From Cedecea neteri NBRC 105707 = ATCC 33855 (GTDB lineage Bacteria > Pseudomonadota > Gammaproteobacteria > Enterobacterales > Enterobacteriaceae): a stretch of 64,000 nucleotides of DNA. The position numbers and the translations under genes were made by a program. Position 1 is the first letter of the stretch. Every line of letters starts with the position of its first letter. The notes under the pieces were generated by a model, which was not told where the DNA came from, made no database searches, and saw only the letters and a program-made list of their open reading frames with translations. Of the stretch, positions 1 to 6,191 are shown in pieces. The DNA lies in NCBI RefSeq assembly GCF_001571265.1, contig NZ_BCTL01000036.1:20473-84472 (forward strand), read 5' to 3'.

Positions 1-212
1 TTTTATCGGATGATGCAAAGAGACAGATGTCGCAAAATTTTGTGCTGCGGGCTTATGCGCGGCAGCAAGCTGGTTATAACAAACCGTTTTGCGGCGTGTT
101 TGATTGCTCTGATAGGTAAAATTGTGGGTTGAAATTCAGCGTGAAGATTTTTAAAAACAATATTTTCATGAGCTTATCCTGTGGTCGGGAACGATTAAAG
201 GGAGAGGCCTGA

Positions 213-302
213 ATGAAAAAGAAAGCGTATTTAACGGTGATAAGAGAGAGTGCAAACGACCGGCTAACGATCGTTAAAAATTATTTGGCTGCTATGCCTT
301 AG
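213..302 (+). CDS. possible 29-residue small protein
   Basis: A short open frame starts with ATG six bases after a purine-rich AGAGG motif, which would be a good ribosome binding site. It encodes 29 residues beginning MKKKAYLTVIRES and ending in TAG. The peptide is basic, has no membrane segment or recognisable domain, and I do not know a family for it. It sits alone in an AT-rich stretch before the convergent pnuC terminator. The only support is the start context, so it may be chance. Confidence 0.22.
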   Translation: MKKKAYLTVIRESANDRLTIVKNYLAAMP

Positions 303-416
303 ATAAAGCATAGATGATTGCGCTGAGCGGGTTGAATACGGTCGCTGAAAATCGCGAGATTTTTAAAAAGCCCTTAATTTTCATGTGGCTTGATAAATAA
401 GATATATCCGAATAGC
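303..416. other. intergenic sequence, nothing recognised
   Basis: Together with bases 1-212 this is AT-rich non-coding sequence at the window edge. I see no gene, tRNA or convincing promoter in it apart from the small open frame at 213-302. Whatever gene lies to the left is outside the window. Confidence 0.5.
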
Positions 417-439
417 AAAAGGGCCGCTTAGCGGCCCTT
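417..439 (-). terminator. terminator of the pnuC operon
   Basis: A GC-rich perfect inverted repeat (GGGCCGC, loop TAA, GCGGCCC on the minus strand) is followed on that strand by a run of T. It lies 18 bases after the pnuC stop codon, where an intrinsic terminator for the regulator-phosphorylase-pnuC operon is expected. Confidence 0.8.
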
Positions 440-456
440 GAAGTGAATAAAAAGAT

Positions 457-1173
457 TTAAGCCAGCGGCCGGGAGCCAATCATTCGGGCGCTCTTAATCC
501 ACGCCATAGAGCCCATCACCGCAATTGCCGTCAGCAGGATGTATTCCAGCGACATGGCATACACGCCCTGAATGGCGTAAATCACCACGCTAATCACGTC
601 GATAATTACCCACAACAGCCAGTTCTCGACATATTTACGCGTCATCAGCACCATCGCGGCAATCGACAGGATCAGCATCGCGGAATCCCACAGCGGGAAG
701 GCATCCGGCTGCAGCTGAGGCATCTCAACCGCCACGCCGAGGCTTTGCATAATGCCCACCGCAATGCGGGTCAGAACGGCGAAGACCGGGTCGATAAAGA
801 AGGTCATCAGCGCGATGGCGACCAGGCACACCGCCACCAGCGTGAACGCCTTGCTGCGCGGCAGCCAGCGGATCTTCAGGGCGGCCTCGTTGGCTTCGTT
901 CTGGCGGCTCCAGGCGTACCAGCCGTAAAGGTTGGCGGCGAAGAAGAACACCTGCAGCAGCAGGCTGGCGTAAAGCTGGATCTGGAAGAAGATCGCCGCA
1001 AACAGTGTGACGTTAATCAGGCCGAACAGGTAGTTGATGATTTTCTCTTTGCTGGCGAACCAGATGCAGAGCAGGCCGAAAACGGTGCCGATGGCCTCGA
1101 TCCACGAGAGCGCGTAGCCGCCTTCGCCGAGCGGAATGGTGACCATCACATTCTTAATGCTGAAGAAATCCAT
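457..1173 (-). CDS. pnuC: nicotinamide riboside transporter PnuC-like
   Basis: The 238-residue integral membrane protein matches the PnuC family in length (E. coli PnuC is 239) and in its N-terminal pattern, with several hydrophobic helices and the conserved YGWYAWSR segment near residue 85. PnuC proteins carry nicotinamide riboside across the inner membrane by facilitated diffusion, driven by intracellular phosphorylation or cleavage. It begins two bases after the phosphorylase stop, so the genes are co-transcribed. Unlike the E. coli gene it is not next to nadA. The partner suggests the imported riboside may be split by phosphorolysis, which is inference; a related nucleoside substrate cannot be excluded. 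Confidence 0.85.
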   Translation of the reverse strand: MDFFSIKNVMVTIPLGEGGYALSWIEAIGTVFGLLCIWFASKEKIINYLFGLINVTLFAAIFFQIQLYASLLLQVFFFAANLYGWYAWSRQNEANEAALKIRWLPRSKAFTLVAVCLVAIALMTFFIDPVFAVLTRIAVGIMQSLGVAVEMPQLQPDAFPLWDSAMLILSIAAMVLMTRKYVENWLLWVIIDVISVVIYAIQGVYAMSLEYILLTAIAVMGSMAWIKSARMIGSRPLA

Positions 1174-1175
1174 GA

Positions 1176-1922
1176 TTACTGCTCCTGGCTGTCAAGGTAG
1201 AGCGCTTCGAGGGCGAGTAAGATCTCGCGGGATTCACCCTGCAGGCAGGACTGTTCCTGCTGCTGGTAGTTGTTAATGCCTTCTTCCAGATTGCCGCTGT
1301 GTTCGACCACGACGTTCAGCACGGAGGCAATGCGCAGGCCGCGCAGCGCGCCGACTACCATTAGCGGCGCCGTTTCCATATCCGCGGCGAGAATGCCCTT
1401 GCCGGACCAGAACTGGTTAATCTCATCTTCGCGTTCGGTATAGAAGCTGTCGTGGCTGCGCACGTAGCCGCAGTGGCTGGCGTAGCCCAGCCGTTTGGCC
1501 TGTTGAGCGAGGTGATGCACTAGGCCGATGTCCGCGCAGGCCGGGTAGCCTTTGGCGATGTACATATTGCTGGTGCCGTCGTCCCGCACGGCGGCGGTGG
1601 CGATGACGAGGTCACCGAGGCGGATGTGGTTTTGCATCGCCCCGCAGCTGCCAATGCGAATCAGGTTGGTGACGCCAATCTGGCGCAACTCTTCCACGGC
1701 GATGGCGGTAGAAGGCCCGCCCATGCCGGTGGACATCACCAGCACTTCCACCCCACGGAACCAGCCGCGCAGGGCGCGATATTCCCGGTTGCTGCCGAAG
1801 TCTTCTACGTTTTCCAGAAACTGAGCGACGTGTTCCACGCGTTTAGGATCGCCCGGCAGGAGCGCATAACGGGCGTGCGTCATCTCCCGGCTGAGCCGGA
1901 TATGGGGCTGGAGTTGGGTCAT
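1176..1922 (-). CDS. nucleoside phosphorylase, uridine phosphorylase-like
   Basis: The 248-residue protein belongs to the NP-I (PNP/UDP) phosphorylase family. The N-terminal LLPGDPKRV phosphate-binding segment, the STGMGGPSTAIAVEEL block, the IRIGSCGA block and the ADMETA ribose-binding motif near residue 180 are all present and resemble Udp more than DeoD. It should cleave a nucleoside with phosphate into a base and ribose-1-phosphate in the cytoplasm. Base specificity cannot be read from the sequence. It lies between a Crp/Fnr-type regulator (60-base gap) and pnuC (2-base gap), so uridine or nicotinamide riboside are both reasonable substrates. Confidence 0.8.
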   Translation of the reverse strand: MTQLQPHIRLSREMTHARYALLPGDPKRVEHVAQFLENVEDFGSNREYRALRGWFRGVEVLVMSTGMGGPSTAIAVEELRQIGVTNLIRIGSCGAMQNHIRLGDLVIATAAVRDDGTSNMYIAKGYPACADIGLVHHLAQQAKRLGYASHCGYVRSHDSFYTEREDEINQFWSGKGILAADMETAPLMVVGALRGLRIASVLNVVVEHSGNLEEGINNYQQQEQSCLQGESREILLALEALYLDSQEQ

Positions 1923-1981
1923 GATGTTTTACCTGGTGTTAAACGAGCCCTGTAAACGGGCCCAGGATTTACTGCTGTTAT

Positions 1982-2671
1982 TTAATGTTCGGCGTACTGA
2001 CGCAGGCGCTGAGGGTCGAGAACCTGAATCTGCTCGCCGTGAATCGCAATAATATTGTCTTCCCGCAGTTCGGATAAAATGCGGTTAATGCTGCGCGGAG
2101 CCACCGCAAATTGTTCACTTAATTGCTGTTTATTAAGCGGGATGTTGCCCTGTATTTGCTGGTATTTCTGCCACAGCACCAGGCAAATACGCTGATGTAA
2201 CGAATAAAGAATGTCTTCTCCGGCTTTTTTGGACAGCTGATAATATTGATCGCTGACGGCCTGTAATATTTTTTGATTAAAGTAATTGTCTAACCCCAGC
2301 CAGCGAATAAACTCTTCCCGCGTCAGCACTAATAACGCCGCGTCGCTAACCGTTTCGACCGAGCAGATGTATTGCCGTCGCTCGAAGATTTCCAGCTCGC
2401 CCAGCATGTCGCCTTTTTTATAGCGCGCCTGGGAGTATTTTCGCCCGTCGTCGGCGGTAGTGAAAACGTCTATTTCCCCTTTAACGATCAGGTGGAATTC
2501 ATCGCAAATTTCCCCCTGGCGAAAAATCAGCGAGCCGCGAGGGTAATGTTTTAGCTGCCAGCTGCGCAGAATATCCAGCGGGCAATACTTCAGCAGCTCA
2601 TACAGCGCTGGGTCGCCGGTCACTCTTTCAATGACGCTGAGCCAGTCGCCGGGTCTGCTCTCGTTTTTCAT
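1982..2671 (-). CDS. Crp/Fnr-family transcriptional regulator
   Basis: The 229-residue protein has an N-terminal cyclic-nucleotide-type beta-roll domain (roughly residues 20-130, with a GELEIFER segment) and a C-terminal Crp-type helix-turn-helix (LSEQFAVAPRSINRILSEL, about 175-200). There is no N-terminal cysteine cluster like that of Fnr. I chose the ATG at 2671, because the longer frame to 2731 adds 20 residues outside the family. YeiL, the E. coli regulator linked to nucleoside genes, is an architectural analogue, but orthology is not claimed. It probably controls the downstream phosphorylase and pnuC genes and possibly itself; the effector is unknown. Confidence 0.78.
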   Translation of the reverse strand: MKNESRPGDWLSVIERVTGDPALYELLKYCPLDILRSWQLKHYPRGSLIFRQGEICDEFHLIVKGEIDVFTTADDGRKYSQARYKKGDMLGELEIFERRQYICSVETVSDAALLVLTREEFIRWLGLDNYFNQKILQAVSDQYYQLSKKAGEDILYSLHQRICLVLWQKYQQIQGNIPLNKQQLSEQFAVAPRSINRILSELREDNIIAIHGEQIQVLDPQRLRQYAEH

Positions 2672-2778
2672 GCTGTTCACTATAAAATTTCCCGTCAAAT
2701 AAGGACAGGACGCCCGTCCCGCGTTGCCCACAGATTAGCGTGAAAACTGCCAGCGGGATCTGAAATCCGTATCGTTGC

Positions 2779-2794
2779 CGGGACATTTGTCCCG
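2779..2794. promoter_or_regulatory. palindromic operator candidate
   Basis: CGGGACATTTGTCCCG is a perfect inverted repeat in the divergent region between the Crp/Fnr-type regulator and yegP, about 110 bases upstream of the regulator start. A related GGACAGGACGCCCGTCC motif lies at about 2703-2719. Crp/Fnr-type proteins bind two-fold symmetric sites of this size, so it is a candidate autoregulatory operator. That assignment is inference. Confidence 0.4.
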
Positions 2795-2897
2795 CCGATG
2801 CGCGGGCGGAGTGGGCGATCTGTTTGTTTTTCGTACATACTGTTTTTGAAGCTCACCCAATCTATTAACTGTTTATGATTTTAATCAAGGAGTTAAC

Positions 2898-3230
2898 ATG
2901 TCTGGTTGGTTCGAATTAAGCAAAAGCAGCGACGGGCAGTTCAAGTTTGTGCTCAAGGCGGGCAACGGGGAAGTGGTGCTCACCAGCGAGCTGTATAAAA
3001 CCCGCGCCTCGGCGGACAACGGCATCGCCTCCGTGCGCACCAACAGCCCGCTGGATGAACGCTTCGACAAGAAGGTCGCCAGCAACGGGAAGTTCTACTT
3101 TAACCTCAAGGCCGGGAATCATCAGGTGATTGGCACCAGCCAGATGTACGCCACGGAGCAATCCAGGGATAAAGGCATTGCCTCGGTGAAAAATAACGGT
3201 GGAACCGAAACGGTGAAAGATAAGACTTAA
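2898..3230 (+). CDS. yegP: YegP-like UPF0339 (DUF1508) protein
   Basis: The 110-residue protein has two tandem DUF1508 repeats of about 48 residues. Each has the pattern of an aromatic start, a KFxFxLKAGN core and an ending like GIASVRTN or GIASVKNN. This is the architecture and length of E. coli YegP, whose biochemical role is not established. A ribosome binding site (AAGGAG) precedes the ATG. It has its own strong terminator, so it is probably monocistronic and only an accidental neighbour of the toxin genes that follow. Confidence 0.88.
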   Translation: MSGWFELSKSSDGQFKFVLKAGNGEVVLTSELYKTRASADNGIASVRTNSPLDERFDKKVASNGKFYFNLKAGNHQVIGTSQMYATEQSRDKGIASVKNNGGTETVKDKT

Positions 3231-3240
3231 CAGGAACCAG

Positions 3241-3310
3241 GGGCGGCGGGGCAATCCGCGAGCATTCACCTGGGTGATGTTTTCGCGTGATGCTGCCCCG
3301 GCCGCCTTTT
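3241..3310 (+). terminator. long-stem terminator after yegP
   Basis: GGGCGGCGGGGCA (3241-3253) pairs with TGCCCCGGCCGCC (3294-3306) across a 40-base loop region, and TTTT follows. It sits 10 bases after the yegP stop and separates yegP from the cyclase gene. Its overlap with the longest possible frame of that gene argues for the later start at 3365. Confidence 0.6.
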
Positions 3311-3364
3311 CCCGGCCGCAGCCTCAATGGCTTGTTGTTTATCGCCGGGAGCCTGGCCGTAAAA

Positions 3365-4552
3365 ATGAAAGTTGAATCAACCCCTGCGGCATATCGCCAT
3401 GCGGAACTTCACCTGTCTGCAGAGAATGAAATCCCCGGCACGGATCTGCGGCAGCTTGTCTCGCAAATCAAAGATAAAACCGGCCTCGTGCCTGCACACC
3501 TTATCCCACTTCAAAAAGTCGCCTCGGAACACAACTGCATCATTGGCGTTCGCCCGGTGGACAAGCTGGCAACGGCGCTGATTGAGGCCGGGCATCCGAC
3601 CAAAGGTTTTCACATCAAGGGAAAAAGCGCCTCGTGGGGGCCGCAGGCGGGGTTTATCTGCGTGGAGCAGAGTTTCAGCAAGCTGGAGAACGCCTCGCCC
3701 GAGCGAATCACGAAATTCAACTTGCAGACGCAGGCCTGTATCGCCGAAGGGCATGCTGTCGCCGTGCCGCTAGAGGTTTCCCAAAGCCGCCTGCACGACT
3801 TGTTTGAGCAAGGGCTTATCGACAAGCTCTCGCCGGAGAATACCGGCGGCGTGAGTCATCTCAGGGCCTGCGGGCCAGGCGGGGAGCCTTATGCGTTTGA
3901 AGCCCGGCGTCTGCCGGGCAGTGGAGAAGCGCGTTACCGGATCTCTCATCACGGCGCGCCTCTGCAGGTGCTTGCTCCGAATACAGAAGCCAGGCCCTTT
4001 ACTGCAGATTATGACCTGATGGTTATTGCCCCGCACGTCAGCGAGTTAGGGCCGGAAGACAATTTACAGGTGCCGGATGTGTCCCATCAGGTGTTTCGCC
4101 AGCGGCTGGAAAACTACCGCACGCTGCCGGAGCATCAGGCGCTGCGCGGGGACTATGACGACCCGGCAAGCTTCTACCGCAAGAGCGACGAGGAAACAGG
4201 CAACACGAGCGAGCGCGCCCGTCGGATGATCGGCGTGCTGAACCAGGCGCTGGTGGGAGAGGGCGAAAAAGTGGTGCATCACGCGACGGACAGCGCTAAC
4301 CCTGTCACCGATCCGGAAAGCAACTACCCGGCCACGTTCGCATTGCCGGGTAAAATCGGGCGCTTCGAACCGTTGTGCATCATTGAGAATAAAGACGATC
4401 TCGCGGAGCTGGTGCTGCAGGCCAAGAACGCGGGCTACCACGTGCCGCTGAATCCGTTGTGGGAAAAAGAGGTGCTTAGCGTGCGCAGCGACAGGTTTAC
4501 CGCCGCGAAACTGACGCTGGAGGCAGCGCAGTTAGCAAGGCCGGTACGGTAG
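3365..4552 (+). CDS. ExoY / edema-factor-type nucleotidyl cyclase toxin
   Basis: The 395-residue protein is collinear with Pseudomonas aeruginosa ExoY (378 residues) and shares the class II adenylyl cyclase core of anthrax edema factor and CyaA. Visible blocks, numbered from the start at 3365, are TKGFHIKGKSASWGPQAGF (K80 and K87, equivalent to ExoY K81/K88), FTADYDL with D215 and D217 (the metal-binding aspartates), and VVHHATDSANP with H305/H306 and N312 (ExoY H291/N297 region). All known catalytic residues are thus kept. Relatives make cyclic nucleotides inside eukaryotic cells after activation by actin or calmodulin. There is no signal peptide and no secretion gene nearby, so delivery and activator are unknown. 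The upstream ATG at 3287 overlaps the yegP terminator and was rejected; a GGGAG lies 13 bases before the chosen ATG. Confidence 0.9.
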   Translation: MKVESTPAAYRHAELHLSAENEIPGTDLRQLVSQIKDKTGLVPAHLIPLQKVASEHNCIIGVRPVDKLATALIEAGHPTKGFHIKGKSASWGPQAGFICVEQSFSKLENASPERITKFNLQTQACIAEGHAVAVPLEVSQSRLHDLFEQGLIDKLSPENTGGVSHLRACGPGGEPYAFEARRLPGSGEARYRISHHGAPLQVLAPNTEARPFTADYDLMVIAPHVSELGPEDNLQVPDVSHQVFRQRLENYRTLPEHQALRGDYDDPASFYRKSDEETGNTSERARRMIGVLNQALVGEGEKVVHHATDSANPVTDPESNYPATFALPGKIGRFEPLCIIENKDDLAELVLQAKNAGYHVPLNPLWEKEVLSVRSDRFTAAKLTLEAAQLARPVR

Positions 4553-4571
4553 CGTTGATACCGCACCATGG

Positions 4572-4600
4572 AAGACATTACTAGCCTGCTGTGCTAAAAT
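4572..4600 (+). promoter_or_regulatory. predicted promoter of the fic operon
   Basis: AAGACA (4572-4577) and TAAAAT (4595-4600) are separated by 17 bases and match sigma-70 consensus at 4 and 5 of 6 positions. The site lies between the cyclase stop and the small coupled gene, and a GAGGAG ribosome binding site follows at 4613-4618. This suggests the Fic pair is transcribed independently of the cyclase. Confidence 0.5.
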
Positions 4601-4625
4601 TTGAGCAATAAATGAGGAGAGTTTA

Positions 4626-4889
4626 ATGGTCATGCAAATGCTCGATGGTGTAGCCAGCTACGTTAAACAAATGGCTGAAGACAATAATGTTACTGCCTGG
4701 CGTGATGAAGCAAGCAGCATGGCCGTTGTCATCACCCGCCTCTCGGACGATGTTGTTGAGCTCGACAACGTTGAGCAGTTGCTTGTGAATCTGAAACGTG
4801 AAGGGATCCTCAGTAAAGCAGAAGCGCTTGAGCTGCAGGGGCGTTACTTTCACGAGCAGGGGGCGGCTGGCAAGAAACTCAGTGTATGA
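4626..4889 (+). CDS. small protein coupled to Fic, candidate antitoxin
   Basis: The 87-residue acidic, largely helical protein precedes the Fic gene and overlaps it by four bases (ATGA), the arrangement of class I Fic toxin-antitoxin pairs in which a small upstream protein blocks the Fic ATP site. Such antitoxins carry a helix with [S/T]xxxE[G/N]. Here the closest match is N55-LKR-E59-G60, where asparagine replaces the usual serine or threonine. The rest does not resemble VbhA, so I do not assign a family. A GAGGAG ribosome binding site and a predicted promoter lie just upstream. Base composition is more AT-rich than in surrounding core genes. Confidence 0.65.
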   Translation: MVMQMLDGVASYVKQMAEDNNVTAWRDEASSMAVVITRLSDDVVELDNVEQLLVNLKREGILSKAEALELQGRYFHEQGAAGKKLSV

Positions 4890-5614
4890 GCTTTGATCCT
4901 TTCGGCGATTTCTCTACCGCTGGCTATCTTCGAAATTCACTGCAATTAAAAGATCCTGAAAAAATCAAGAGATCTGAACATCTTGCGTTTGAATTGAGCC
5001 TTCCAGATGCTCTCAACTTTTTGTCCAGTCAGAAAGTCATTAACTACAATTCCATTCTTAGTGTTCATCAAATTCTGTTTTCCGATTTTTATCCCTGGGC
5101 AGGGAAGGACAGATATGAACTCGTCCCCAAACTTGCCGTTTTCAAAGGTTCCAGTGATAACCCGCGTCATACCGTTTTTGAGCAACCGGCCCTCATCCGC
5201 CGGGCGTGTGAGTATGCCCTTTCGCTTGCAGGTAATCATGACAGCTTTCTTCAAAAGCCGCGGGAAGTTATGGGGTTACTGGCTTTTGCCCACCCGTTCC
5301 TTGATGGTAACGGTCGAACTCTTTTGCTGGTATTTATGGAACTGGCTTTTCGGGCTGGTTTTGCCATTCACTGGGGGCAAACCAATAAGGATGAGTATTT
5401 ACAGGCACTGAGCCATGAAATCAACGAGCCCGGCGGCAGGCACCTGGATAAATACCTCGAGCCTTATATCGTGCCTATTTCACGTCGTGAAGACTGGCCG
5501 CAGATTATCGGCGAAATTCGTGGGTTAGATGGGCTGGATAAAGAAAACGTCAGCTACGGAAGCCTTAACGATCCAGAAGTTCAAATCATCTATCAAACCT
5601 ATCGCTCCCGTTAG
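4886..5614 (+). CDS. Fic-domain nucleotidyltransferase-type protein
   Basis: The 242-residue protein has the Fic fold landmarks: FYPWAGKDR near residue 69, a beta-hairpin flap region, and the catalytic loop HPFLDGNGRTLL at 136-147. Catalytic H136, metal-binding D140, and R144 are present, but the last position of the canonical HxFx[D/E]GNGRxxR motif is L147 instead of arginine, which in AMPylating Fics contacts ATP phosphates. Family members transfer AMP or other nucleotide moieties to target hydroxyls. The loss of the second arginine may change the substrate or activity. It is translationally coupled to the preceding small protein, and its composition is AT-rich, which suggests recent transfer. 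Confidence 0.85.
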   Translation: MSFDPFGDFSTAGYLRNSLQLKDPEKIKRSEHLAFELSLPDALNFLSSQKVINYNSILSVHQILFSDFYPWAGKDRYELVPKLAVFKGSSDNPRHTVFEQPALIRRACEYALSLAGNHDSFLQKPREVMGLLAFAHPFLDGNGRTLLLVFMELAFRAGFAIHWGQTNKDEYLQALSHEINEPGGRHLDKYLEPYIVPISRREDWPQIIGEIRGLDGLDKENVSYGSLNDPEVQIIYQTYRSR

Positions 5615-5649
5615 CGCTGCACCTTAATACATCCGCCAGACAATGCGTG

Positions 5650-5679
5650 AAATGCCCCTGCAGAGCAGAGGCATTTTTT
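5650..5679 (+). terminator. terminator after fic
   Basis: AATGCC (5651-5656) and GGCATT (5670-5675) form a stem followed by TTTT on the plus strand. It lies 36 bases after the Fic stop and just beyond the end of the convergent topAI gene, so it closes the Fic operon and may act weakly in the other direction. Confidence 0.65.
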
Positions 5680-5683
5680 GGTA

Positions 5684-5941
5684 CTACCGGTTATCCAACT
5701 GGGCGCGAACGTTGTTCAGCCCGGTGGTGTTGATCCGGTACGGTTGCCCATTGCTGGATTTAATCAGCTTCTTGGTTCTGAGTTTTTTGAACACGGCCAG
5801 CGTGCAGTCGCTGAGCAGCAACCCTTCGCGGGTATAACATTCAACGGTGGTGACGCGGCCAGAGCTGTCGCGGGTGTGAACGATGCGTCCCCCTTTCGCT
5901 AAAACGTGAAGGGTACGTTGTTCCTGACGGGATAAATTCAT
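5684..5941 (-). CDS. topAI: TopAI (YjhX) topoisomerase I inhibitor toxin
   Basis: The 85-residue protein is nearly identical in pattern and length to E. coli YjhX, beginning [18 protein letters not shown] and ending [10 protein letters not shown]. In E. coli this protein (renamed TopAI) binds DNA topoisomerase I and inhibits it, and the YjhQ acetyltransferase-like antitoxin is encoded immediately downstream. Here downstream on the same strand there is only a terminator and the convergent fic gene, and no YjhQ-like frame occurs in the window. The E. coli gene is controlled by an antibiotic-sensing leader; a leader hairpin is visible here too. Whether the orphan protein is active is unknown. 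Confidence 0.9.
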   Translation of the reverse strand: MNLSRQEQRTLHVLAKGGRIVHTRDSSGRVTTVECYTREGLLLSDCTLAVFKKLRTKKLIKSSNGQPYRINTTGLNNVRAQLDNR

Positions 5942-6018
5942 ACTGGAAAAGCCTTTTCATCATCATGTGCAAAACGTGCCAACACAACGCGTGTGTTCGC
6001 ATACGGATTAAGCGCAGT

Positions 6019-6059
6019 GATAATCAGTCCGTCCTTTGATGGGCGGGGAGCTGATTATC
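6019..6059 (-). promoter_or_regulatory. hairpin in the topAI leader
   Basis: GATAATCAG (6019-6027) and CTGATTATC (6051-6059) are perfect 9-base inverted arms. An inner stem CCGTCC/GGGCGG closes a six-base loop, giving a strong structure about 80 bases upstream of topAI. A nine-codon open frame (MLENVIIR) with an AGAGG site starts at 6081 and stops at 6055, inside the hairpin. E. coli topAI is regulated by a leader ORF and Rho, so a similar control is possible but not shown. Confidence 0.4.
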
Positions 6060-6191
6060 TGATGATTACATTCTCCAGCATCAGGCCTCTGAGTGACTTC
6101 GGTTGAGGAAACGGGCGGATAATAACATAGAAAAACTATGGGGGAATAATCTGATTATTATTTCATCTGTAATATCCTGCAACACGCTTGG

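Noticed and set aside
3287..3364. N-terminal extension of the cyclase gene starting at an upstream ATG
   Set aside because: It overlaps the yegP terminator stem, encodes residues unlike ExoY and has no ribosome binding site; the ATG at 3365 fits the family.
5833..5955. Frame overlapping the topAI start (ATG at about 5955, minus strand)
   Set aside because: Its sequence is forced by the conserved topAI codons, it has only a weak start context and cannot be told from chance; the separate leader frame at 6081-6055 is a better candidate.
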